From assembly GCA_949752795.1 (NCBI GenBank), contig CATKHW010000013.1, forward strand, positions 124,001-188,000: DNA of 64,000 bases, in the 5' to 3' direction. The DNA comes from Hyperoodon ampullatus (Eukaryota > Chordata > Mammalia > Artiodactyla > Ziphiidae). A program made the translations under genes and the position numbers. Positions 38,392-52,297 of this stretch are shown here, one piece after another. Under the pieces are notes generated by a model, which was not told the DNA's origin, did not search any database, and was given only the letters and a program-made list of their open reading frames with translations. Every line of letters begins with the position of its first letter. Position 1 is the first letter of the stretch.

Positions 38392-40129
38392 TTGGGAAAA
38401 CTGAAAATCAATAAGACAGAGCCACCCCAAAATTTAGGGCTGCACTGCTTACAAGGAACTCAATTTGGGTATGCCTTAAATATCCCAGGAAATATAAAAA
38501 TGGTTCAAAAAATTGTGGTAATTACATACGACGGAATATCCCTCAGCCATGAAATCAATGTCATAAGACCAGTAGCAGCAAAATGGGTGGATTCAGGTAC
38601 GATGATTCTAAATGAAATAAGTCACACAGAAAAAGAAACTTATCATAAGATATCACTTATGAAGATCCTGTAAACATGGCTACACTTGAACTGAGTTAGG
38701 AAAGAGAACAGTGTCTCACATTTAGAAAACACTCTTATGCCTGCTTAAGGGGGAAGGAGAGGTGGGGTGATGCATAAAACCAGAGTTTGATATAAGCACA
38801 GGTACCGTTCCCAAAACCAACTATGGAATAGACAAGACCTACACCTTCCTCAGTGAAAGGGACTCAAAACCCCATATTTCCCGCAGAGGAATATATCTGA
38901 CTAGTAAGAATCTTAAAACCTAGGTATTGATATGTCTCCATAAGGGAATCAAGTGTGTCTAGACTGGCATAAACATGGCAGCGAGAATCAGCTCAAACCC
39001 ACTATAAAAAGGAATTTCAAAAACAAAACAAAAAAACTGGGAAATTCTTTACAATTCCTTCAGGGTCTCTGATGAAACCTGGAATGACCCTATCTACAAC
39101 GACAGCTGGATGTGGCATAAGGCTGGACACTTGGGACTGAGAGGATTGGTGAGATTGGGTGAGGAAATGCAGACCCTTTAAAGCACAAATGCCTGGCACC
39201 CATTCCATGGGTCCCAACTCTCCAGGTTGAAGGGAATATTACTATAGCCATAACATGTACGTGAAACCTAGAGAACGGACACACTGTGAATACGAAAGGT
39301 TTCTAAAACTCAACGAATAGTCCCTCTCCTGGTGCTCCGGTTTGACTTTCCATCTGCTTTAATATCAACCTCCCAACTTGGAGAGACAGCCCCTTTATCC
39401 TCCTGTTTTCCACAGTTTGCCAATTTGGCACAGGATGAAAGGGAAGAGGGAGAACCAATGAGAGAGTAGCTGTTAGGCGTTTGGACGGGCACATATCACT
39501 GTAATTTCCCGGCAGAAAGAAGAATTAACCAAAGTATCAGCCACCCACCGGGAAACAGTATAGGTCCTGAACCAAAATTTTGGACTTGCGGTCAGCTCAC
39601 AAAAAACGAGTTGAAAAATGGATCTCAGGGGCACAGCAATTCACAAACTGGCTGAGTAATAAAGGACAACTATCGTCCAAAAATCTGTTGAGGGAAGGCA
39701 ACGAGGCGGACTTGAAAGCGAGGCAGAATAGCAGGAAACAGATTTCAAGAGGTACGTTGGAATCGCCTTTAAAGCACAGGAAGAGGGGCACAACTTCGAC
39801 AATGATGCACTTGGCCAAAAAGGTGTATGCGTTTTCTCCTGAGTATATTCAGGAGAAAACGCATACGCCCTTTTTGGCCAAGCAAGCAAGCGGGCAATGC
39901 AAATCTGCACTACAAGGAAGTATCACTTCCCACCGGTCAAAAGGGACATCCACAGAATGTGTAAAAACCAGAAAGGCAAGACAAGCCCTGGAGAACAGGG
40001 AGCCTTGTTATGCTGATGGGCGGAATGTAAATTGCCAACTGCCTCTCTGGAGGAGTGCATTGTGTTCCCTAAAACAAGTAAAGAACAGAGCTACAGAGCC
40101 AAGGGCACTTCCAGTCTAGGGAATATACC
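38392..40129. repeat. Satellite unit 23 (class C; trimer end and tetramer start)
   Basis: Length 1,738 bp. It appears identical to unit 20 and is also the counterpart of unit 27 at a shift of 6,953 bp (fewer than ten differences noticed). It therefore belongs to both the trimer and the tetramer pattern. Palindrome type IV at 39820-39892. Confidence 0.93.
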
Positions 40130-41867
40130 TTGGGAAAACTGAAAATCAATAATACAGAGCCACCCCAAAATTTAGGGCTGCACTGCTTACAAGGAACTCA
40201 ATTTGGGTATGCCTTAAATATCCCAGGAAATATAAAAATGGTTCAAAAAATTGTGGTAATTACATACGACGGAATATCCCTCAGCCATGAAATCAATGTC
40301 ATAAGACCAGTAGCAGCAAAATGGGTGGATTCAGGTACGATGATTCTAAGTGAAATAAGTCACACAGAAAAAGAAACTTATCATAAGATATCACTTATGA
40401 AGATCCTGTAAACATGGCTACACTTGAACTGAGTTAGGAAAGAGAACAGTGTCTCACATTTAGAAAACACTCTTATGCCTGCTTAAGGGGGAAGGAGAGG
40501 TGGGGTGATGCATAAAACCAGAGTTTGATATAAGCACAGGTACCGTTCCCAAAACCAACTATGGAATAGACAAGACCTACACCTTCCTCAGTGAAAGGGA
40601 CTCAAAACCCCATATTTCCCGCAGAGGAATATATCTGACTAGTAAGAATCTTAAAACCTAGGTATTGATATGTCTCCATAAGGGAATCAAGTGTGTCTAG
40701 ACTGGCATAAACATTGCAGCGAGAATCAGCTCAAACCCACTATAAAAAGGAATTTCAAAAACAAAACAAAAAAACTGGGAAATTCTTTACAATTCCTTCA
40801 GGGTCTCTGATGAAACCTGGAATGACCCTATCTACAACGACAGCTGGATGTGGCATAAGGCTGGACACTTGGGACTGAGAGGATTGGTGAGATTGGGTGA
40901 GGAAATGCAGACCCTTTAAAGCACAAATGCCTGGCACCCATTCCATGGGTCCCAACTCTCCAGGTTGAAGGGAATATTACTATAGCCATAACATGTACGC
41001 GAAACCTAGAGAACGGACACACTGTGAATACGAAAGGTTTCTAAAACTCAACGAATAGTCCCTCTCCTGGTGCTCCGGTTTGACTTTCCATCTGCTTTAA
41101 TATCAACCTCCCAACTTGGAGAGACAGCCCCTTTAACCTCCTTGTTTCCACAGTTTGCCAATTTGGCAGAGGATGAAAGGGAAGAGGGAGAACCAATGAG
41201 AGAGTAGCTATTAGGCGTTTGGACGGGCACATATCACTGTAATTTCCCGGCAGGAAGAAGAATTAACCACAGTCTCAGCCCCCCACCGGGAACCAGTATA
41301 GGTCCTGAACCAAAATTTTGGACTTGCGGTCAGCTCACCAAAAACGAGTTGAAAAATGGATCTCAGGGGCACAGCAATTCACAAACTGGCTGAGTAATAA
41401 AGGACAACTATCGTCCAAAAATCTGTTGAGGGAAGGCAATGAGGCGGACTTGAAAGCGAGGCAGAATAGCAGGAAACAGATTTCAAGAGGTACGTTGGAA
41501 TCGCCTTTAAAGCACAGGAAGAGGGGCACAACTTCGACAATGATGCACTTGGCCAAAAAGGCGTATGCGTTTTCTCCTGAGTATATTCTGGAGAAAACGC
41601 ATACGCCCTTTTTGGCCAAGCAAGCAAGCGGGCAATGCAAATCTGCACTACAAGGAAGTATCACTTCCCACCGGTCAAAAGGGACATCCACAGAATGTGT
41701 AAAAACCAGAAAGGCAAGACAAGCCCTGGAGAACAGGGTGCCTTGTTATGCTGATGGGCGGAATGTAAATTGCCAACTGCCTCTCTGGAGGAGTGCATTG
41801 TGTTCCCTAAAACAAGTAAAGAACAGAGCTACAGAGCCAAGGGCACTTCCAGTCTAGGGAATATACC
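40130..41867. repeat. Satellite unit 24 (class C, tetramer copy 1)
   Basis: Length 1,738 bp. AATAATACAGAGCC near 40148 and AACATTGCAGCG near 40711 are shared only with unit 28. The palindrome (41548-41620) is type IV with a private change at the centre (TATTCTGG). The 93-codon frame is open. Confidence 0.93.
41548..41620. other. Type IV palindrome (73 bp)
   Basis: Representative of units 20, 23, 24, 27 and 28. The left arm has lost one base in the G run (AAAAAGGCG or AAAAAGGTG) and the centre reads TGAGTATATTC. Unit 24 also has TATTCTGG. The one-base loss shifts the surrounding chance open frame, which is why a 179-codon frame appears only in these units. Confidence 0.88.
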
Positions 41868-43606
41868 TTGGGAAAACTGAAAATCAATAAGACAGAGCCA
41901 CCCCAAAATTTAGGGCTGCACTGCTTACAAGGAACTCAATTTGGGTATGCCTTAAGTATTCCAGGAAATATAAAAATGGTTCAAAAAATTGTGGTAATTA
42001 CATACGACGGAATATCCCTCAGCCATGAAATCAATGTCATAAGACCAGTAGCAGCAAAATGGGTGGATTCAGGTACGATGATTCTAAGTGAAATAAGTCA
42101 CACAGAAAAAGAAACTTATCATAAGATATCACTTATGAAGATCCTGTAAACATGGCTACACTTGAACTGAGTTAGGAAAGAGAACAGTGTCTCACATTTA
42201 GAAAACACTCTTATGCCTGCTTAAGGGGGAAGGAGAGGTGGGGTGATGCATAAAACCAGAGTTTGATATAAGCACAGGTACCGTTCCCAAAACCAACTAT
42301 GGAATAGACAAGACCTACACCTTCCTCAGTGAAAGGGACTCAAAACCCCATATTTCCCGCAGAGGAATATATCTGACTAGTAAGAATCTTAAAACCTAGG
42401 TATTGATATGTCTCCATAAGGGAATCAAGTGTGTCTAGACTGGCATAAACATGGCAGCGAGAATCAGCTCAAACCCACTATAAAAAGGAATTTCAAAAAC
42501 AAAACAAAAAAACTGGGAAATTCTTTACAATTCCTTCAGGGTCTCTGATGAAACCTGGAATGACCCTATCTACAACGACAGCTGGATGTGGCATAAGGCT
42601 GGACACTTGGGACTGAGAGGATTGGTGAGATTGGGTGAGGAAATGCAGACCCTTTAAAGCACAAATGCCTGGCACCCATTCCATGGGTCCCAACTCTCCA
42701 GGTTGAAGGGAATATTACTATAGCCATAACATGTACGCGAAACCTAGAGAACGGACACACTGTGAATACGAAAGGTTTCTAAAACTCAACGAATAGTCCC
42801 TCTCCTGGTGCTCTGGTTTGACTTTCCATCTGCTTTAATATCAACCTCCCAACTTGGAGAGACAGCCCCTTTAACCTCCTGGTTTCCACAGTTTGCCAAT
42901 TTGGCAGAGGATGAAAGGGAAGAGGGAGAACCAATGAGAGAGTAGCTATTAGGCGTATGGACGGGCACATATCACTGTAATTTCCCGGCAGGAAGAAGAA
43001 TTAACCAAAGTCTCAGCCACCCACCGGGAACCAGTATAGGTCCTGAACCAAAATTTTGGACTTGCGGTCAGCTCACCAAAAAAGAGTTGAAAAATGGAGC
43101 TCAGGGGCACAGCAATTCACAAACTGGCCGAGTAATAAAGGACAACTATCGTCCAAAAATCTGTTGAGGGAAGGCAACGAGGCGGACTTGAAAGCGAAAC
43201 AGAATAGCAGGAAACAGATTTCAAGAGGTACGTTGGAATCGCCTTTAAAGCACAGGAAGAGGGGCACAACTTCGACAATGATGCACTTGGCCAAAAAGGG
43301 CGTATGCATTTTCTCCTGAATATATTCAGGAGAAAACGCATACGCCCTTTTTCGCAAAGCAATCAAGCGGGCAATGCAAATCTGCACTACAAAGAAGTAT
43401 CACTTCACACCGGTCAAAAGGGACATCCAGAAAATGTGTAAAAACCAGAAAGGCAAGACAGGCCCTGGAGAACAGGGAGCCTTGTTATGCTGATGGGCGG
43501 GATGTAAATTGCCAACTGCCTCTCTGGAGGAGTGCATTGTGTTCCCTAAAACAAGTAAAGAACAGAGCTACAGAGCCAAGGGCACTTCCTGTCTAGGGAA
43601 TATACC
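41868..43606. repeat. Satellite unit 25 (class C, type V palindrome)
   Basis: Length 1,739 bp. Class C body with a type V palindrome (43286-43359; three mismatches, right end TTTTTCGCAAAG). Counterpart of unit 29; shared CTTAAGTATTCCAGG near 41951 and GGCGTATGGACGGGC near 42952. Confidence 0.93.
43286..43359. other. Type V palindrome
   Basis: Units 25 and 29. Three mismatched pairs: GTATGCATTTT in the left arm and TTTTTCGCAAAG at the right end. Confidence 0.9.
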
Positions 43607-45344
43607 TTGGGAAAACTGAAAATCAATAAGACAGAGCCACACCAAAATTTAGGGCTGCACTGCTTACAAGGACCTCAACTTGGGTACACCTTAAATATCC
43701 CAGGAAATATAAAAATGGTTCAAAAAATTGTGGTACTTACGTACGATGGAATATCCCTCAGCCATGAAATCAATGTCATAAGACCAGTAGCAGCAAAATG
43801 GGTGGATTCAGGTACGATGATTCTAAGTGAAATAAGTCACACAGAAAAAGAAATTTATCATAAGATATCACTTATGAAGATCCTGTAAACATGGCTACAC
43901 TTGAACTGAGTTAGGAAAGAGAAGAGTGTCTCACATTTAGAAAACACTCTTATGCCTGCTTAAGGGGGAAGGAGAGGTGGGGTGATGCATAAAACCAGAG
44001 TTTGATATAAGCACAGGTACCGTTCCAAAAACCAACTATGGAATAGACAAGACCTACACCTTCCTCAGTGAAATGGACTCAAAACCCCCTATTTCCCGCA
44101 GAGGAATATATCTGACTAGTAAGAATCTTAAAACCTATGGATTGATATGTCTCCGTAAGGGAATCAAGTGTGTCTAGATTTGCATAAACATGGCAGCGAG
44201 AATCAGCTCAAACCCACTATAAAAAGGAATTACAAAAACAAAACAAAAATCTGGGAAATTCTTTACAATTCCTTCAGGGTCTCTGATGAAACCTGGAATG
44301 AACCTATGTACAACGACAGCTGGATGTGGCATAAGGATGGACACTTGGGACTGAGACAATTGGTGAGATTGGGTGAGCAAATGCAGACCCTTTAAAGCAA
44401 TAATGCATGGCACCCATTCCATGGGACCCAACTCTCCAGGTTTAAGGGAATATTACACCAGTTATAACATGCACGAGAAACCTAGAGAACGGACACGCTG
44501 TGAATATGAAAGGTTTCTAAAACTCAACGAATAGTCCCTCTCCTGGTGCTCCGGTTTGACTTTCCATCTGCTTTACTATCAATCTCCCAAATTGGAGAGA
44601 CAGCCCCTTTAACCTCCTGGTTCGCACAGGTTAACAATTTGGCAGAGGATGAAAGGGAAGAGGGAGAACCAATGAGAGAGTAGCTGTTAGGCATTTGGAC
44701 GGGCACATATCACTCTAACTTCCTAGGAGGAAGAAGAATTAACCAAAGTCTCAGCCACCCACCGGGAAACAGTATAGGTCCTGAACCAAAATTTTGGACT
44801 TGCGGTCAGCTCACCAAAAACGAGTTGTAAAATGGAGCTCAGGGGCACAGCAATTCACAAACTGGCCGAGTAATAAAGGACAACTATCGTCCAAAAATCT
44901 GTTGAGGGAAGGCAACGAGGTGGACTTGAAAGCGAGGCAGAATAGCAGGAAACAGATTTCAAGAGGTACGTTGGAATCGCCTTTAAAGCACAGGAAGAGG
45001 GGCACAACTTCGACAATGATGCACTTGGCCAAAAAGGGCGTATGCGTTTTCTCCTGAATATATTCAAGAGAAAACGCATACGCCCTTTTTGGCCAAGCAA
45101 GCAAGCGTGCAATGCAAATCTGCACTATAAAGAAGTATCACTTCCCACCGGACAAAAGGGACATCCACAAAATGTGTAAAAACCAGAAAGGCAAGACAGG
45201 CCCTGGAGAACAGGGAGCCTTGTTATGCTGATGGGCGGGATGTAAATTGCCAACTGCCTCTCTCAAGGAGTACATTGTGTTCCCTAAAACAAGTAAAGAA
45301 CAGAGCTACAGAGCCAAGGGCACTTCCAGTCTAGGGAATATACC
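43607..45344. repeat. Satellite unit 26 (type VI palindrome)
   Basis: Length 1,738 bp. L-type start; markers GATTTGCATAAAC near 44178, TTCCTAGGAGG near 44722 and GAGTTGTAAAATGG near 44822 are shared with units 30 and 31. The palindrome (45024-45097) has a single mismatch (TTCAAGAG). Counterpart of unit 30. Confidence 0.93.
45024..45097. other. Type VI palindrome
   Basis: Units 26, 30 and 31, and with one more mismatch unit 33. A single mismatch near the centre (TATTCAAGAG) leaves 36 of 37 pairs. Confidence 0.9.
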
Positions 45345-47082
45345 TTGGGAAAACTGAAAATCAATAAGACAGAGCCACCCCAAAATTTAGGGCTGCACTG
45401 CTTACAAGGAACTCAATTTGGGTATGCCTTAAATATCCCAGGAAATATAAAAATGGTTCAAAAAATTGTGGTAATTACATACGACGGAATATCCCTCAGC
45501 CATGAAATCAATGTCATAAGACCAGTAGCAGCAAAATGGGTGGATTCAGGTACGATGATTCTAAGTGAAATAAGTCACACAGAAAAAGAAACTTATCATA
45601 AGATATCACTTATGAAGATCCTGTAAACATGGCTACACTTGAACTGAGTTAGGAAAGAGAACAGTGTCTCACATTTAGAAAACACTCTTATGCCTGCTTA
45701 AGGGGGAAGGAGAGGTGGGGTGATGCATAAAACCAGAGTTTGATATAAGCACAGGTACCGTTCCCAAAACCAACTATGGAATAGACAAGACCTACACCTT
45801 CCTCAGTGAAAGGGACTCAAAACCCCATATTTCCCGCAGAGGAATATATCTGACTAGTAAGAATCTTAAAACCTAGGTATTGATATGTCTCCATAAGGGA
45901 ATCAAGTGTGTCTAGACTGGCATAAACATGGCAGCGAGAATCAGCTCAAACCCACTATAAAAAGGAATTTCAAAAACAAAACAAAAAAACTGGGAAATTC
46001 TTTACAATTCCTTCAGGGTCTCTGATGAAACCTGGAATGACCATATCTACAACGACAGCTGGATGTGGCATAAGGCTGGACACTTGGGACTGAGAGGATT
46101 GGTGAGATTGGGTGAGGAAATGCAGACCCTTTAAAGCACAAATGCCTGGCACCCATTCCATGGGTCCCAACTCTCCAGGTTGAAGGGAATATTACTATAG
46201 CCATAACATGTACGTGAAACCTAGAGAACGGACACACTGTGAATACGAAAGGTTTCTAAAACTCAACGAATAGTCCCTCTCCTGGTGCTCCGGTTTGACT
46301 TTCCATCTGCTTTAATATCAACCTCCCAACTTGGAGAGACAGCCCCTTTATCCTCCTGTTTTCCACAGTTTGCCAATTTGGCAGAGGATGAAAGGGAAGA
46401 GGGAGAACCAATGAGAGAGTAGCTGTTAGGCGTTTGGACGGGCACATATCACTGTAATTTCCCGGCAGAAAGAAGAATTAACCAAAGTATCAGCCACCCA
46501 CCAGGAAACAGTATTGGTCCTGAACCAAAATTTTGGACTTGCGGTCAGCTCACAAAAAACGAGTTGAAAAATGGATCTCAGGGGCACAGCAATTCACAAA
46601 CTGGCTGAGTAATAAAGGACAACTATCGTCCAAAAATCTGTTGAGGGAAGGCAACGAGGCGGACTTGAAAGCGAGGCAGAATAGCAGGAAACAGATTTCA
46701 AGAGGTACGTTGGAATCGCCTTTAAAGCACAGGAAGAGGGGCACAACTTCGACAATGATGCACTTGGCCAAAAAGGCGTATGCGTTTTCTCCTGAGTATA
46801 TTCAGGAGAAAACGCATACGCCCTTTTTGGCCAAGCAAGCAAGCGGGCAATGCAAATCTGCACTACAAGGAAGTATCACTTCCCACCTGTCAAAGGGGAC
46901 ATCCACAGAATGTGTAAAAACCAGAAAGGCAAGACAAGCCCTGGAGAACAGGGAGCCTTGTTATGCTGATGGGCGGAATGTAAATTGCCAACTGCCTCTC
47001 TGGAGGAGTGCATTGTGTTCCCTAAAACAAGTAAAGAACAGAGCTACAGAGCCAAGGGCACTTCCAGTCTAGGGAATATACC
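45345..47082. repeat. Satellite unit 27 (class C, tetramer copy 2)
   Basis: Length 1,738 bp. Counterpart of unit 23 with private sites ACCATATCTAC near 46041 and CCACCAGGAAACAGTATTGG near 46497. Palindrome type IV at 46763-46835. Its 5' third is also the source-like match for the start of chimeric unit 31. Confidence 0.93.
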
Positions 47083-48820
47083 TTGGGAAAACTGAAAATC
47101 AATAATACAGAGCCACCCCAAAATTTAGGGCTGCACTGCTTACAAGGAACTCAATTTGGGTATGCCTTAAATATCCCAGGAAATATAAAAATGGTTCAAA
47201 AAATTGTGGTAATTACATACGACGGAATATCCCTCAGCCATGAAATCAATGTCATAAGACCAGTAGCAGCAAAATGGGTGGATTCAGGTACGATGATTCT
47301 AAGTGAAATAAGTCACACAGAAAAAGAAACTTATCATAAGATATCACTTATGAAGATCCTGTAAACAGGGCTACACTTGAACTGAGTTAGGAAAGAGAAC
47401 AGTGTCTCACATTTAGAAAACACTCTTATGCCTGCTTAAGGGGGAAGGAGAGGTGGGGTGATGCATAAAACCAGAGTTTGATATAAGCACAGGTACCGTT
47501 CCCAAAACCAACTATGGAATAGACAAGACCTACACCTTCCTCAGTGAAAGGGACTCAAAACCCCATATTTCCCGCAGAGGAATATATCTGACTAGTAAGA
47601 ATCTTAAAACCTAGGTATTGATATGTCTCCATAAGGGAATCAAGTGTGTCTAGACTGGCATAAACATTGCAGCGAGAATCAGCTCAAACCCACTATAAAA
47701 AGGAATTTCAAAAACAAAACAAAAAAACTGGGAAATTCTTTACAATTCCTTCAGGGTCTCTGATGAAACCTGGAATGACCCTATCTACAACGACAGCTGG
47801 ATGTGGCATAAGGCTGGACACTTGGGACTGAGAGGATTGGTGAGATTGGGTGAGGAAATGCAGACCCTTTAAAGCACAAATGCCTGGCACCCATTCCATG
47901 GGTCCCAACTCTCCAGGTTGAAGGGAATATTACTATAGCCATAACATGTACGCGAAACCTAGAGAACGGACACACTGTGAATACGAAAGGTTTCTAAAAC
48001 TCAACGAATAGTCCCTCTCCTGGTGCTCCGGTTTGACTTTCCATCTGCTTTAATATCAACCTCCCAACTTGGAGAGACAGCCCCTTTAACCTCCTTGTTT
48101 CCACAGTTTGCCAATTTGGCAGAGGATGAAAGGGAAGAGGGAGAACCAATGAGAGAGTAGCTATTAGGCGTTTGGACGGGCACATATCACTGTAATTTCC
48201 CGGCAGGAAGAAGAATTAACCACAGTCTCAGCCCCCCACCGGGAACCAGTATAGGTCCTGAACCAAAATTTTGGACTTGCGGTCAGCTCACCAAAAACGA
48301 GTTGAAAAATGGATCTCAGGGGCACAGCAATTCACAAACTGGCTGAGTAATAAAGGACAACTATCGTCCAAAAATCTGTTGAGGGAAGGCAATGAGGCGG
48401 ACTTGAAAGCGAGGCAGAATAGCAGGAAACAGATTTCAAGAGGTACGTTGGAATCGCCTTTAAAGCACAGGAAGAGGGGCACAACTTCGACAATGATGCA
48501 CTTGGCCAAAAAGGCGTATGCGTTTTCTCCTGAGTATATTCAGGAGAAAACGCATACGCCCTTTTTGGCCAAGCAAGCAAGCGGGCAATGCAAATCTGCA
48601 CTACAAGGAAGTATCACTTCCCACCGGTCAAAAGGGACATCCACAGAATGTGTAAAAACCAGAAAGGCAAGACAAGCCCTGGAGAACAGGGTGCCTTGTT
48701 ATGCTGATGGGCGGAATGTAAATTGCCAACTGCCTCTCTGGAGGAGTGCATTGTGTTCCCTAAAACAAGTAAAGAACAGAGCTACAGAGCCAAGGGCACT
48801 TCCAGTCTAGGGAATATACC
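47083..48820. repeat. Satellite unit 28 (class C, tetramer copy 2)
   Basis: Length 1,738 bp. Near-identical to unit 24; differs at GTAAACAGGGC near 47362 and at the palindrome centre (48501-48573, TATTCAGG here). The 93-codon frame is open. Confidence 0.93.
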
Positions 48821-50559
48821 TTGGGAAAACTGAAAATCAATAAGACAGAGCCACCCCAACATTTAGGGCTGCACTGCTTACAAGGAACTCAATTTGGGTA
48901 TGCCTTAAGTATTCCAGGAAATATAAAAATGGTTCAAAAAATTGTGGTAATTACATACGACGGAATATCCCTCAGCCATGAAATCAATGTCATAAGACCA
49001 GTAGCAGCAAAATGGGTGGATTCAGGTACGATGATTCTAAGTGAAATAAGTCACACAGAAAAAGAAACTTATCATAAGATATCACTTATGAAGATCCTGT
49101 AAACATGGCTACACTTGAACTGAGTTAGGAAAGAGAACAGTGTCTCACATTTAGAAAACACTCTTATGCCTGCTTAAGGGGGAAGGAGAGGTGGGGTGAT
49201 GCATAAAACCAGAGTTTGATATAAGCACAGGTACCGTTCCCAAAACCAACTATGGAATAGACAAGACCTACACCTTCCTCAGTGAAAGGGACTCAAAACC
49301 CCATATTTCCCGCAGAGGAATATATCTGACTAGTAAGAATCTTAAAACCTAGGTATTGATATGTCTCCATAAGGGAATCAAGTGTGTCTAGACTGGCATA
49401 AACATGGCAGCGAGAATCAGCTCAAACCCACTATAAAAAGGAATTTCAAAAACAAAACAAAAAAACTGGGAAATTCTTTACAATTCCTTCAGGGTCTCTG
49501 ATGAAACCTGGAATGACCCTATCTACAACGACAGCTGGATGTGGCATAAGGCTGGACACTTGGGACTGAGAGGATTGGTGAGATTGGGTGAGGAAATGCA
49601 GACCCTTTAAAGCACAAATGCCTGGCACCCATTCCATGGGTCCCAACTCTCCAGGTTGAAGGGAATATTACTATAGCCATAACATGTACGCGAAACCTAG
49701 AGAACGGACACACTGTGAATACGAAAGGTTTCTAAAACTCAACGAATAGTCCCTCTCCTGGTGCTCTGGTTTGACTTTCCATCTGCTTTAATATCAACCT
49801 CCCAACTTGGAGAGACAGCCCCTTTAACCTCCTGGTTTCCACAGTTTGCCAATTTGGCAGAGGATGAAAGGGAAGAGGGAGAACCAATGAGAGAGTAGCT
49901 ATTAGGCGTATGGACGGGCACATATCACTGTAATTTCCCGGCAGGAAGAAGAATTAACCAAAGTCTCAGCCCCCCACCGGGAACCAGTATAGGTCCTGAA
50001 CCAAAATTTTGGACTTGCGGTCAGCTCACCAAAAACGAGTTGAAAAATGGAGCTCAGGGGCACAGCAATTCACAAACTGGCCGAGTAATAAAGGCCAACT
50101 ATCGTCCAAAAATCTGTTGAGGGAAGGCAACGAGGCGGACTTGAAAGCGAAACAGAATAGCAGGAAACAGATTTCAAGAGGTACGTTGGAATCGCCTTTA
50201 AAGCACAGGAAGAGGGGCACAACTTCGACAATGATGCACTTGGCCAAAAAGGGCGTATGCATTTTCTCCTGAATATATTCAGGAGAAAACGCATACGCCC
50301 TTTTTCGCAAAGCAATCAAGCGGGCAATGCAAATCTGCACTACAAAGAAGTATCACTTCACACCGGTCAAAAGGGACATCCACAAAATATGTAAAAACCA
50401 GAAAGGCAAGACAGGCCCTGGAGAACAGGGAGCCTTGTTATGCTGATGGGCGGGATGTAAATTGCCAACTGCCTCTCTGGAGGAGTGCATTGTGTTCCCT
50501 AAAACAAGTAAAGAACAGAGCTACAGAGCCAAGGGCACTTCCATTCTAGGGAATATACC
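48821..50559. repeat. Satellite unit 29 (class C, type V palindrome)
   Basis: Length 1,739 bp. Counterpart of unit 25. Private changes are CCCCAACATTTAGG near 48854 and AAAGGCCAACTATCG near 50090. Palindrome at 50239-50312. Confidence 0.93.
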
Positions 50560-52297
50560 TTGGGAAAACTGAAAATCAATAAGACAGAGCCACACCAAAA
50601 TTTAGGGCTGCACTGCTTACAAGGACCTCAACTTGGGTACACCTTAAATATCCCAGGAAATATAAAAATGGTTCAAAAAATTGTGGTACTTACGTACGAT
50701 GGAATATCCCTCAGCCATGAAATCAATGTCATAAGACCAGTAGCAGCAAAATGGGTGGATTCAGGTACGATGATTCTAAGTGAAATAAGTCACACAGAAA
50801 AAGAAACTTATCATAAGATATCACTTATGAAGATCCTGTAAACATGGCTACACTTGAACTGAGTTAGGAAAGAGAAGAGTGTCTCACATTTAGAAAACAC
50901 TCTTATGCCTGCTTAAGGGGGAAGGAGAGGTGGGGTGATGCATAAAACCAGAGTTTGATATAAGCACAGGTACCGTTCCAAAAACCAACTATGGAATAGA
51001 CAAGACCTACACCTTCCTCAGTGAAAGGGACTCAAAACCCCATATTTCCCGCAGAGGAATATATCTGACTAGTAAGAATCTTAAAACCTATGGATTGATA
51101 TGTCTCCGTAAGGGAATCAAGTGTGTCTAGATTTGCATAAACATGGCAGCGAGAATCAGCTCAAACCCACTATAAAAAGGAATTTCAAAAACAAAACAAA
51201 AATCTGGGAAATTCTTTACAATTCCTTCAGGGTCTCTGATGAAACCTGGAATGAACCTATGTACAACGACAGCTGGATGTGGCATAAGGATGGACACTTG
51301 GGACTGAGACAATTGGTGAGATTGGGTGAGCAAATGCAGACCCTTTAAAGCAATAATGCATGGCACCCATTCCATGGGACCCAACTCTCCAGGTTTAAGG
51401 GAATATTACACCAGTTATAACATGCACGAGAAACCTAGAGAACGGACACGCTGTGAATATGAAAGGTTTCTAAAACTCAACGAATAGTCCCTCTCCTGGT
51501 GCTCCGGTTTGACTTTCCATCTGCTTTACTATCAATCTCCCAAATTGGAGAGACAGCCCCTTTAACCTCCTGGTTCGCACAGGTTAACAATTTGGCAGAG
51601 GATGAAAGGGAAGAGGGAGAACCAATGAGAGAGTAGCTGTTAGGCATTTGGACGGGCACATATCACTCTAACTTCCTAGGAGGAAGAAGAATTAACCAAA
51701 GTCTCAGCCACCCACCGGGAAACAGTATAGGTCCTGAACCAAAATTTTGGACTTGCGGTCAGCTCACCAAAAACGAGTTGTAAAATGGAGCTCAGGGGCA
51801 CAGCAATTCACAAACTGGCCGAGTAATAAAGGACAACTATCGTCCAAAAATCTGTTGAGGGAAGGCAACGAGGTGGACTTGAAAGCGAGGCAGAATAGCA
51901 GGAAACAGATTTCAAGAGGTACGTTGGAATCGCCTTTAAAGCACAGGAAGAGGGGCACAACTTCGACAATGATGCACTTGGCCAAAAAGGGCGTATGCGT
52001 TTTCTCCTGAATATATTCAAGAGAAAACGCATACGCCCTTTTTGGCCAAGCAAGCAAGCGTGCAATGCAAATCTGCACTATAAAGAAGTATCACTTCCCA
52101 CCGGACAAAAGGGACATCCACAAAATGTGTAAAAACCAGAAAGGCAAGACAGGCCCTGGAGAACAGGGAGCCTTGTTATGCTGATGGGCGGGATGTAAAT
52201 TGCCAACTGCCTCTCTCAAGGAGTACATTGTGTTCCCTAAAACAAGTAAAGAACAGAGCTACAGAGCCAAGGGCACTTCCAGTCTAGGGAATATACC
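50560..52297. repeat. Satellite unit 30 (type VI palindrome)
   Basis: Length 1,738 bp. Counterpart of unit 26; palindrome at 51977-52050 with one mismatch. It closes the second tetramer copy, and its 3' two thirds are closely matched by unit 31. Confidence 0.93.

Larger units (their letters stand above)
29698..40129. repeat. Trimer higher-order repeat, two copies
   Basis: Units 18-20 (29698-34913) and units 21-23 (34914-40129) align at a shift of 5,216 bp with only about five or six differences noticed, in the order class A, class B, class C. The palindrome types follow the same order (III, perfect, IV). The class C tail to class A head junction between the copies lies between about 34842 and 34951. 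Confidence 0.88.
38392..52297. repeat. Tetramer higher-order repeat, two copies
   Basis: Units 23-26 (38392-45344) and units 27-30 (45345-52297) align at a shift of 6,953 bp with roughly two dozen differences noticed. Palindrome types run IV, IV, V, VI in both copies. The block overlaps the trimer block at unit 23 and is followed by chimeric unit 31. Confidence 0.87.
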